Source: Bacteroidota bacterium | GTDB taxonomy: Bacteria > Bacteroidota > Bacteroidia > Chitinophagales > Chitinophagaceae | NCBI GenBank assembly: GCA_026391195.1 | Contig: JAPLEI010000059.1 | Coordinates: 1-44,584 of the forward strand | Length of the DNA stretch: 44,584 nt | Direction of reading: 5' to 3' | Shown: piece by piece, positions 8,389 through 15,807 of the stretch | How the letters are laid out: every line of letters starts with the position of its first letter | Position numbering within the stretch: the stretch's first letter is position 1 | Program-made: the position numbers and the translations under genes | The notes under the pieces: model-generated | The model's input: the letters and a program-made list of their open reading frames with translations, nothing else | Told to the model about the DNA's origin: nothing | Databases searched by the model: none

Positions 8389-10162
8389 CTAAATTCAGGG
8401 TGTCTTTCAGCGTTTTCACCATTGGATACAGATTTGCGATGTATTCGAATTTTTGTTTGGTATTCATTCTCAGGTAAGCGGGTATATCTTCTTTTTCGCC
8501 TGCTTCCACCAAGATTTCGTAATTCACCGATCGGTTGTGGAAGCAATGTTGCAGATGGTCGAGCAGAGTCATTTTTTCTGCATCAATAAATTTTTGTGAC
8601 GTTACAGAAAAAACGGTAACCGTAAATTTTACTTCGTTTTCTATTTGCAATTTAGCAGTGGAGAAGCTGGCGGCAGATGAGTGTTTTAGCTCTTTTTCTA
8701 ACTTAGCAATGTATTGGTTCCAGCACTCATACAACTTTTCAGCAGTAAGGGCCTGCGATTCTGCTACTTCTTCAATTTGATATTCATTTCCATATTTCTC
8801 CCGCAAGGCAGAAAGCAGATTCTTCTTATCACCGGTTTTGGGGATATAAGTGGCTGCGGGCACGGAGGGATTGGTTGTTTTTGCGGGCGGAGGTTTTTGG
8901 GGTGTGGAAGGCGTGGAAGGAGTTTGGATAACCAATTGCGCAGCACCCGCTGTTCCATTTTTTATGTTCGAAGGTTGAAAAGATACAATGGGTACCTGTT
9001 TTAGGAGGATGGGTGCATCAATCCGTTTTTTTTTAACCAGTGTTTGCTGGTCGGTACTCAGTTCAATAGCCTGTTTTAGAAAATTCAACTTAATCAGGGC
9101 CATTTCAACAAGTAATCTTTTATTGCGGGCCATTCTGATTTGAATTTCAGCTTCCCCAACTATATTCAAGGCACTGAGTATAAAAGAGGTTTCTGTTTGC
9201 GCTGCCACTTTTGCAAATTTTTCCTGCATACCTTCCATTACTTCTAAAATAGAAGCGGTTGCCGGATCCTTACTCAAGAGTAGGTTCCTGTAAAATGAAG
9301 CGAAGCCATTCAGCACCAATTCGCCTTCAAAGCCTTTTTTATTAATTTCATCAAAGAGCAACATCACGCCAGATAGATCCTCTTTTTGTAATAACTCATG
9401 GAACCGGAAATAATAATCTTCATCCAACACGTTCAGGTGCTCTAGCGTATTTTGGTAGGTTACCTGGCCTCCAGTAAAACTCACGAGCTTGTCCAGAATA
9501 CTCAGGGAATCACGCATGCAACCCTCGCTTTTTTGTGCAATCAGTTGCAGTGCGGCTTTTTCTGCCGAAATATGTTCCTTTTCAGCAATTTCCATCAGGT
9601 GATCAACGGTATCTTGCTGGGTAATTCGTTTAAAGTCGAAAATCTGACACCGGCTTAAAATTGTGGGTAATATTTTATGCTTTTCGGTAGTAGCCAGAAT
9701 AAAAATGGCATGGGCCGGCGGCTCTTCCAGCGTTTTGAGAAATGCATTAAAGGCGCTGGCACTTAACATGTGTACCTCGTCTATGATATAGACTTTGTAT
9801 TTTCCTGCCTGAGGTGAAAAACGGATTTGCTCTACCAGTTCGCGAATATCGTCTACTGAATTGTTGCTGGCAGCATCCAGTTCATGAATATTCAGGGAGG
9901 TGCCGGCATCAAAGCTTACACAGCTGTTGCAGGTATTACAGGCTTCCCCTTCTGCACTCGGTTGGGTACAATTAATGGTTTTTGCCAGAATTCTTGCACA
10001 AGTTGTTTTTCCTACTCCTCTTGGTCCACAAAACAAAAACGCATGCGCCAATTGCTGCTGGCGGATTGCATTTTTTAAAGTGGTGGTTATATGCGCCTGC
10101 CCAACCACAGTATTAAAATTCTGTGGGCGGTACTTTCGGGCGGAAACAACAAAATTATCCAT
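8378..10162 (-). CDS. dnaX: DNA polymerase III subunit gamma/tau
   Basis: DnaX is the ATPase of the clamp loader that places the sliding clamp during replication. The 594-residue product has the AAA+ module with Walker A GPRGVGKT (46-53), the zinc module Cys65, Cys75, Cys78, Cys81, Walker B IIDE (127-130) and the LSRC sensor (169-172). The collar domain III follows to about residue 372. A Pro/Thr/Ser-rich linker covers about 395-450, and a tau-type C-terminal domain follows. Lys377-Lys379 are encoded by nine consecutive A residues, at the end of domain III; slipping either way reaches a stop quickly (see findings), which would give a gamma-like short form. Start ATG 10162 gives the normal N terminus. 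Confidence 0.96.
   Translation of the reverse strand: MDNFVVSARKYRPQNFNTVVGQAHITTTLKNAIRQQQLAHAFLFCGPRGVGKTTCARILAKTINCTQPSAEGEACNTCNSCVSFDAGTSLNIHELDAASNNSVDDIRELVEQIRFSPQAGKYKVYIIDEVHMLSASAFNAFLKTLEEPPAHAIFILATTEKHKILPTILSRCQIFDFKRITQQDTVDHLMEIAEKEHISAEKAALQLIAQKSEGCMRDSLSILDKLVSFTGGQVTYQNTLEHLNVLDEDYYFRFHELLQKEDLSGVMLLFDEINKKGFEGELVLNGFASFYRNLLLSKDPATASILEVMEGMQEKFAKVAAQTETSFILSALNIVGEAEIQIRMARNKRLLVEMALIKLNFLKQAIELSTDQQTLVKKKRIDAPILLKQVPIVSFQPSNIKNGTAGAAQLVIQTPSTPSTPQKPPPAKTTNPSVPAATYIPKTGDKKNLLSALREKYGNEYQIEEVAESQALTAEKLYECWNQYIAKLEKELKHSSAASFSTAKLQIENEVKFTVTVFSVTSQKFIDAEKMTLLDHLQHCFHNRSVNYEILVEAGEKEDIPAYLRMNTKQKFEYIANLYPMVKTLKDTLNLELD
9026..9034 (-). promoter_or_regulatory. Putative slippage site (A9) in dnaX
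   Basis: Nine A residues on the coding strand encode Lys377-379 of DnaX. The -1 frame (equivalent to one extra A) reads ACG GAT TGA right after the run. The +1 frame (one A lost) reaches TAA after eight more residues. A run of nine A residues in dnaX is the known slippage site in Thermus thermophilus; its function here is inferred. Confidence 0.5.
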
Positions 10163-10250
10163 AGTAGATGCGCAATATACGTATATGAGTGCTTTGGTTG
10201 GCTAATCGGCACAGGGCTTTTTTACACAACCGGTAGAAATCTATTCTAGG

Positions 10251-11423
10251 CTATTTGTATTCCATTACTGGATGTTTTTCAAAGGGTTGTTCCCGGTTAA
10301 ACCAATACCGATAGGTAACCATTCGCCTGCTTTGTGTGGCGCCCAGGCTTTTATACACATTCACCATTTTTGGGTTCCATTCTCCGGCCCATCCCATTTC
10401 ATATTCTTCGTACCAGTCGTGTTTGGTTAATATCAGAGAGCTCTCATAAATCAGGTAGCTGTCAATTCCCAGCGATTGAAATTTTGGCACTACTCCAAAA
10501 ACTAACCCGGTAAGCCGTTTATTGGTTCCACGCCATTTCATAGAGAGCAAAGAGAGCTTTTGCAGCCATCCAAATTTTCCATTAAAGTGTTTAAAGTACT
10601 GATTGATATCCGGAATATTTACGAACATGGCAATTGGGTCTTCTTTATAATAAGCAAACGAGATTACCCTTTTATCCATAATAGGCTTCATTTTTTTGAA
10701 TAATTTCATCACTTGATCTTGTGAAATTTCCTTCACTTCGCCATGTTGAGCCCAAGCAGCATTGTAAACCGTAACAAAATCGGCCGCATACTTTTCTAAA
10801 TTTTTTGTTTGGATATCTTCGGCTCGATAGTCGGCTTTGGCAGCAAATTTGGCATGGCGCTCAGCAAACCTTTCGGGTAATTGATCATGCACATTCATGC
10901 CATAATAGAATTGATTATAATAATTTTGAAATTCGTAATTTTCAAATAAAGATTGATAATAAGTTGGATTAAACGACATACCATACATCGGCTCTTTGTC
11001 GAATCCCTCTACCATTAATCCCCACCACTTATCCCTTTCCCCAAAATTGATAGGGCCATCCATCCCTTTCATTCCCTTAGATTCCAGCCAATTTTTGGCG
11101 TGATTAAATAATTGATCAGCCGCAGCTTGTTGATGAATACAATCAAAAAATCCGATACCTCCCACCGGCACATCCGTTCCCCGGGTTTTATATTTCGAAT
11201 TGGTAAAAGCAGCAATTCTTCCGCAGGTTTTGCCGGTTTCGTCCACTAAAATCCAGCGCTTACATTCTCCGAACTGGAAGAGATGATTTTTGTTCGGGTC
11301 AAACACTTCGATCACCTCATTGTCTAAAGGAGAAATATAGCAGGGGTTATGCTGATTGAGGGTCCGGTTAATTTGCAAAAATTCCCGGGCAGTATGGGTA
11401 TTTTTCACTTCCACTATTTGCAT
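10251..11423 (-). CDS. YghO-like protein with a GNAT-type acyltransferase region
   Basis: This 390-residue protein is conserved-looking but poorly characterised. N-terminal strands with GRIAAFTNSKY and GGIGFFDC (about 65-105), and a C-terminal segment with LVFGVVPKFQSLGIDSYLIYE (about 310-330) and EYEMGWAGEWNPKMVNVYKSLGA, look like acyl-CoA N-acyltransferase (GNAT) fold elements. The latter segment, with an Asn-Pro-x-Met and a final Leu-Gly-Ala, is typical of GNAT C termini. The motif GPINFGERDKWWGL (about 121-134) recalls the YghO group. Substrate is unknown. The start at 11423 sits 21 bases from the -7 box TAATTTTG (11452-11445). It may instead be read with the L,D-transpeptidase upstream. 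Confidence 0.6.
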   Translation of the reverse strand: MQIVEVKNTHTAREFLQINRTLNQHNPCYISPLDNEVIEVFDPNKNHLFQFGECKRWILVDETGKTCGRIAAFTNSKYKTRGTDVPVGGIGFFDCIHQQAAADQLFNHAKNWLESKGMKGMDGPINFGERDKWWGLMVEGFDKEPMYGMSFNPTYYQSLFENYEFQNYYNQFYYGMNVHDQLPERFAERHAKFAAKADYRAEDIQTKNLEKYAADFVTVYNAAWAQHGEVKEISQDQVMKLFKKMKPIMDKRVISFAYYKEDPIAMFVNIPDINQYFKHFNGKFGWLQKLSLLSMKWRGTNKRLTGLVFGVVPKFQSLGIDSYLIYESSLILTKHDWYEEYEMGWAGEWNPKMVNVYKSLGATQSRRMVTYRYWFNREQPFEKHPVMEYK

Positions 11424-11444
11424 GGCCTGCCTATTTAATTACTG

Positions 11445-11452
11445 CAAAATTA
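11445..11452 (-). promoter_or_regulatory. -7 box (TAATTTTG) for the YghO-like gene
   Basis: Reverse-strand TAATTTTG fits TAnnTTTG and lies 21 bases before ATG 11423, inside the 58-base gap after the L,D-transpeptidase gene. Confidence 0.45.
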
Positions 11453-11481
11453 CTAAATACTATTTGCTGGTTGGTGGGTTA

Positions 11482-13089
11482 TTATTTTTCAAACAATTTG
11501 GCTTCCATTTTGGCATCATGCCCATAAATGTCTTTCCGGAAATTGAGTTGCCCCTCTTTGTCAACCCAGGCAGTAAAATATACCAAAAATACCGGAATGC
11601 CCTTGGGCAAGGTTACCCACTTCTCTTTGCTCAGGTGCATGGCAGAGTCAATCTTATTTTCAGTCCAGGTTTTATCATTTCTAAGTAGGTACTCCGCAAA
11701 CTTTTTCGGCTCACCCAGTCGAATACAACCATGACTCATACTTCGGGTGTTTTGCTGAAACAGGTTTCGGTTAGGCGTATCATGAAAATAAATACTGAAA
11801 TTGTTAGGGAACAGAAATTTTACCAGTCCCAATGAATTCCAAGGACCTGGAATTTGTCGGATATTGGGTGTTTTTCCACTGTAACCGGTTATTTCCATAT
11901 GATTTTTGGTAAGGTAATTGGGATTTTTGGCTATAGCCGGCATAATTTCCTTTTTTACAATACTCTCCGGAACATTCCAGTAGGGGCTAAATACCACATA
12001 GCGCAACTGACCACTAAAAATCGCAGAACTGTTGGCGGCGGTACCCACTATCACCCGCATGTCGAATTTGAGTTGACTACTATCATACACATGCATAGTA
12101 AACTCCGGAATATTCACCAGAATATAGTTAGAATCCTTTTCGGCAGGCATCCAGCGAACACGTTCGAGGTTAACCAATATTTGCCGGATTCTTTTTTGAA
12201 CCGGCACATTGAGTTCTGCAATGGTTTTATTTCCTACAGTCCCCTCGGTAGGCAATCCCATTCGCTTCTGATATTTCTTAACTGCAATAAATAATGAACT
12301 ATCGAATTGTTGGTTAAGTGTTCCCGTTAAACTGCTGTCGCCCCAATAGACCAACCTATTTTTTATGGCAGCAACCCGGGTACCTGAATCGCCTACATGC
12401 AGCGGTTTGTCTATGTTGGAAATGGTATCGGGTGCATCCTTTTTGGCTAATCCAATATAGAATGCAAGCTGTTGCTGTAATAATTTATACTGTATATTCT
12501 GTAAGTTGTTTTGCTGCGGATATAGTTGACCGGTTGTAATGGCAGTACCCAGCATTTCTGTGAGGTTAATTTTCTTTCTGGGAATAAACCAACCTAGTTC
12601 GGTTGTGTTGATATCGCTGCCAGTATAGGTTTTGGCAGAATATTGAAAAAACTGACCAGTTAAAAGCAATTCAGTGTTTATCATTAACTGCGTGAGTGCA
12701 GTTTGCGAAAGTTTGTTTTTGTTATTCAGGGAATCTTTCAATTTAGATAATCGATCATTGTGTAAACTGCTGTCCATCATTTCCTGAATATAGTTTTCTT
12801 CTAGGTTCATCAGGTTCAGGGCCTGTTCGGAAAGTCCGGAAGAGTCGAACCAGGCAAATTGAAAGTTTCTACCCCTGTAAAAATCCATATACTGATCTGC
12901 AAAAGGAGCATACCGATTTTGGCCAGATAAAAATGCCGGAATTTGAGTGCTGTCGAAAAACAGGTTATTGAAAGAACTTACGGCTGTAATGGTGGTATCG
13001 CGCACCACCGGTTCTTTTTTAGAAGAAAACATAGAACACTGTTGGGTAAACAGGGGAAGTAAAAGCAATAAACAATATCTCAGTTTCAT
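11482..13089 (-). CDS. L,D-transpeptidase, YcbB/LdtD type
   Basis: The enzyme should form 3-3 cross-links in peptidoglycan or attach proteins to it, in the periplasm. The 535-residue protein has a signal peptide (1-17) with a cysteine at 18; the bases before it (TQQC) do not fit a lipobox well. A helical scaffold region follows, then a peptidoglycan-binding domain (about 228-295, with GDSGTRVAAIKNRL and YQKRMGLPTEG) and the YkuD catalytic domain containing SHGCIRLGE with catalytic Cys455. This order matches the large LdtD subclass. It lies only 13 bases downstream of rsmE on the same strand, so it is likely co-transcribed with rsmE and possibly dnaB. Confidence 0.9.
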   Translation of the reverse strand: MKLRYCLLLLLPLFTQQCSMFSSKKEPVVRDTTITAVSSFNNLFFDSTQIPAFLSGQNRYAPFADQYMDFYRGRNFQFAWFDSSGLSEQALNLMNLEENYIQEMMDSSLHNDRLSKLKDSLNNKNKLSQTALTQLMINTELLLTGQFFQYSAKTYTGSDINTTELGWFIPRKKINLTEMLGTAITTGQLYPQQNNLQNIQYKLLQQQLAFYIGLAKKDAPDTISNIDKPLHVGDSGTRVAAIKNRLVYWGDSSLTGTLNQQFDSSLFIAVKKYQKRMGLPTEGTVGNKTIAELNVPVQKRIRQILVNLERVRWMPAEKDSNYILVNIPEFTMHVYDSSQLKFDMRVIVGTAANSSAIFSGQLRYVVFSPYWNVPESIVKKEIMPAIAKNPNYLTKNHMEITGYSGKTPNIRQIPGPWNSLGLVKFLFPNNFSIYFHDTPNRNLFQQNTRSMSHGCIRLGEPKKFAEYLLRNDKTWTENKIDSAMHLSKEKWVTLPKGIPVFLVYFTAWVDKEGQLNFRKDIYGHDAKMEAKLFEK

Positions 13090-13102
13090 AAAAACAGTTG
13101 TT

Positions 13103-13816
13103 TTATTTTGTAGTTTTCTGATTCAGTATAAGTGCAGTGGCTAGCATGCCTGCGGTTTCCGTTCTTAATCTCGTGTTTCCGAGGCTTACAGGCAGGTAAT
13201 TGTTTTCCATTGCAAGGGTAATTTCTGTATCTGAAAAATCTCCCTCGGGACCAATCAGTATGCGGCAGGTACCCGATGCTGTATAATTTAATAATGGTTG
13301 CTGATTGCCGGGTGCACAGTGGGCTATCCATTGGTGTGCAGCAGCTGGCAACTCCATCAATTTAGTAAAGCGAATGGGATCGTGTAATGCAGGTAAATAA
13401 TGTTGTTTGCTTTGAATCATGGCAGCAATTAAAATGCCTTCCATTCGATCTCTTCTAAAGCGCGTATGCTCAGTTCTTTCGCATAGAATGGGCTGAATCT
13501 CGGCTATGCCCATTTCTGTTACTTTTTCTAGCAGCCATTCGAGGCGCTGACTATTTTTGAGTAGCGAAATACAAAGGGTTAATCGGGTAGTAGGAACTGA
13601 ACTTTTTTGAAAGGATTGGGTGGCAACCAGGGATTGTTTTTTATTAACCGAAAGTAAGGTGGCTAAGCAGGCATTTCCTTTTCCATCCGTTAACTCAATG
13701 GTATCACCAACAACTTTTCGCAGTACCTGCACACAATGATGGGCTGAGGCTTCACTCAATTGAAACCCATGGGTGTTTTCCGGCAAACCCGGCTCATAAA
13801 AAAGTGGTAAACTCAT
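13103..13816 (-). CDS. rsmE: 16S rRNA m3U1498 methyltransferase
   Basis: RsmE is a SPOUT-class enzyme that methylates N3 of U1498 in 16S rRNA using SAM. Its 237-residue length is standard. The N-terminal PUA-like part includes HHCVQVLRKVVGDTIELTDGKG. The knotted C-terminal part has LLEKVTEMGIAEIQP, the SAM-binding LIGPEGDFS and the closing VSLGNTRLRTETAG. It lies 44 bases downstream of dnaB and 13 bases upstream of the L,D-transpeptidase gene on the same strand, with no terminator evident. Confidence 0.95.
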   Translation of the reverse strand: MSLPLFYEPGLPENTHGFQLSEASAHHCVQVLRKVVGDTIELTDGKGNACLATLLSVNKKQSLVATQSFQKSSVPTTRLTLCISLLKNSQRLEWLLEKVTEMGIAEIQPILCERTEHTRFRRDRMEGILIAAMIQSKQHYLPALHDPIRFTKLMELPAAAHQWIAHCAPGNQQPLLNYTASGTCRILIGPEGDFSDTEITLAMENNYLPVSLGNTRLRTETAGMLATALILNQKTTK

Positions 13817-13860
13817 GTGAAAGACAACTACTTTTTATATTGGATACGATTCTGCCAATG

Positions 13861-15429
13861 TTAGAATGGAGTGGCATTGTCTAATCCTTCATCAAAATTG
13901 GTGTCGTTCATTCGACTCCCTTTTTCAACAAATAATTTAGCACTATCTGATCCGGAACCAACAGGCGTTCCGGGTGGGCGAATTCCGGTTGGTTTCCAGC
14001 CACCCCCTCTTTCATCGGAGGGGTCATCTTCGAAGCGCTGGATAGACAAATTGGCTCTTAGTTTGATATAGTCCAGTTCGCCATTTCTGTGCTTCGCAAT
14101 GCGAATATGTACTTCCCCCGTGGTACTTTCTCCCTGCTCATTGGCGTGGATATCGTGGTATTCGGGGCGATAGATAAACATTACCATATCGGCATCCTGC
14201 TCAATAGCACCCGATTCGCGCAAATCACTCAACTGGGGCACTTTACTTTCTTTGCGGGTTTCTACGGCACGACTCAGCTGACTAAGTGCGATGATGGGAA
14301 TATTCAATTCTTTTGCCAGTGATTTCAGGTTACGGGAAATGCTGCTGATTTCCTGTTCGCGGTTCGAATTTCTGTCAACGGATCCACCCATCAGCTGCAA
14401 GTAATCAATGATGATAAGACCCACCTTATTTTTATTTACCAGTCGTCTCGCTTTCGCTCTAAATTCGAAGATGTTGAGGGAAGCGGTATCATCAATAAAT
14501 ATGGGGGCAGATTCGAGGCGTTTGATACCCCTGCTGAGTAATTGTTCGTATTCGTAGCTCTCCAGTTTACCCCGGGTAATCTTGCGCATATCAATTTCAC
14601 TTTCGGCACTTAAAATCCTCATCACCAATTGGGAGGCACTCATCTCTAGCGAGAAAAAGCCAACTGGAACAGGTTGGGTAGGATGCAAAGCCGCATTACG
14701 AGCCAGGTTGAGGGCAAAAGCTGTTTTACCCACAGAGGGGCGGGCAGCTAAAATAATCAAGTCGGTTGGTTGCCATCCGAACGTTACTTTATCTAACCGA
14801 GAAAATCCGCTGGGTACACCAGAGATGTCTTCAGTTTTTGTACGCAACATATCAATGCGCGTAAGGGTTTCTGCAATGGCATCGCCTATTTCTGTAAAAT
14901 TCTTTTTCAGGTAGTTGTTGGTGATGTGAAACATCTTTGCCTCACTCTCATCCAGCAAATCAAATACATCGGCTCCTTCTTCATAGGCCGATCCGATAAT
15001 CTCACCACTGATCCGAATCAATTCGCGCTGGATAAATTTTTCTAGAATGATGCGAGCATGGGTTTCAATGTTTGCAGAAGAAACAACCGAATTGGTAAGC
15101 CGGGTTAGGTAATAGGCACCACCCACCTGATCGAGCATCTCCTGCGATTTCAGTTCTTCCATCACCGTTAATAGGTCGATCGGCATATTCTTCTGCTGCA
15201 AATCATACATCGAACGAAATATGATTTGGTTGGCTTCGGAATACAAACATTCGGGTTTGAGAATTTCAGTTACCGTATCGAAGGCACTTTTTTCTAGCAT
15301 AATGGCACCCAACACCGCCTGCTCCAATTCACGGGCCTGTGGCGGCACTTTACCATACAACAGGGGGGTAGTATCGGTAACACTTGGCTTTCTTCTTTTC
15401 CTGTCTTTATTAATATTTGGAATATCCAT
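13861..15429 (-). CDS. dnaB: Replicative DNA helicase
   Basis: DnaB is the hexameric 5'-3' helicase of the replication fork. The 522-residue protein has the N-terminal dimerisation domain (about 28-130, starting PPQARELEQAVLGA), a linker helix, and a RecA-like domain with Walker A AARPSVGKTAF (228-238), Walker B LIIIDYLQLM (about 342) and the SQLSRAVE segment. The tail beyond 460 is rich in Gly, Pro and Asp, longer than in E. coli but common in Bacteroidota. No intein is present. The start is ATG 15429; the codon before it is TTG. rsmE and an L,D-transpeptidase follow closely. Confidence 0.97.
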   Translation of the reverse strand: MDIPNINKDRKRRKPSVTDTTPLLYGKVPPQARELEQAVLGAIMLEKSAFDTVTEILKPECLYSEANQIIFRSMYDLQQKNMPIDLLTVMEELKSQEMLDQVGGAYYLTRLTNSVVSSANIETHARIILEKFIQRELIRISGEIIGSAYEEGADVFDLLDESEAKMFHITNNYLKKNFTEIGDAIAETLTRIDMLRTKTEDISGVPSGFSRLDKVTFGWQPTDLIILAARPSVGKTAFALNLARNAALHPTQPVPVGFFSLEMSASQLVMRILSAESEIDMRKITRGKLESYEYEQLLSRGIKRLESAPIFIDDTASLNIFEFRAKARRLVNKNKVGLIIIDYLQLMGGSVDRNSNREQEISSISRNLKSLAKELNIPIIALSQLSRAVETRKESKVPQLSDLRESGAIEQDADMVMFIYRPEYHDIHANEQGESTTGEVHIRIAKHRNGELDYIKLRANLSIQRFEDDPSDERGGGWKPTGIRPPGTPVGSGSDSAKLFVEKGSRMNDTNFDEGLDNATPF

Positions 15430-15807
15430 CAAAATTCAATTCAGTAAGTAGTTAAATGGGTTTCGGAAACTATCGGCCGGCCAAAAAATCAGTTCGCTAG
15501 AGTTTCACCGAACAGCGAATATAATCCGAAGCGGGCGGCAGAGAAAAATTATTTTATGCAATTTTTCCTGCACAGTTTATGCACCGTTCCTTCAGTTTTG
15601 ATGGGGGAATATCCACTCATTTTTGCAGGTTATCCACCGATATTTTACCCTTTTACACAGGATATTAACTATGATTTTTGCTAAAAATCTTTTTTTAACC
15701 TACCACTACACATTATATAATTTATTACTATTTATCGGCATTTTTCTCTATCCCGCCTTCATCCCGTTATATTCTTGTATTTTTGACCATTGTAATGTGT
15801 AATTAAT
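15430..15807. other. 378-base intergenic region between divergent dnaB and pheT
   Basis: This is the only gap above 300 bases. It is AT-rich in its right half (15665-15750) and holds the pheT -7 box at 15778-15785. TTATCCACC at 15630-15638 differs by one base from the DnaA box TTATCCACA, and ATATCCACT at 15609-15617 differs by two. No RNA gene, open reading frame or terminator was recognised. It must contain the dnaB promoter, which I could not identify with confidence. Confidence 0.6.
15778..15785 (+). promoter_or_regulatory. -7 box (TATTTTTG) for pheT
   Basis: TATTTTTG matches TAnnTTTG and ends 22 bases before ATG 15808, giving a short leader without room for a classic T-box or leader-peptide attenuator. 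Confidence 0.5.

Noticed and set aside
11482..13089. L,D-transpeptidase as a lipoprotein
   Set aside because: A Cys follows the signal-like segment, but Gln at -1 and -2 (TQQC) does not fit the lipobox.
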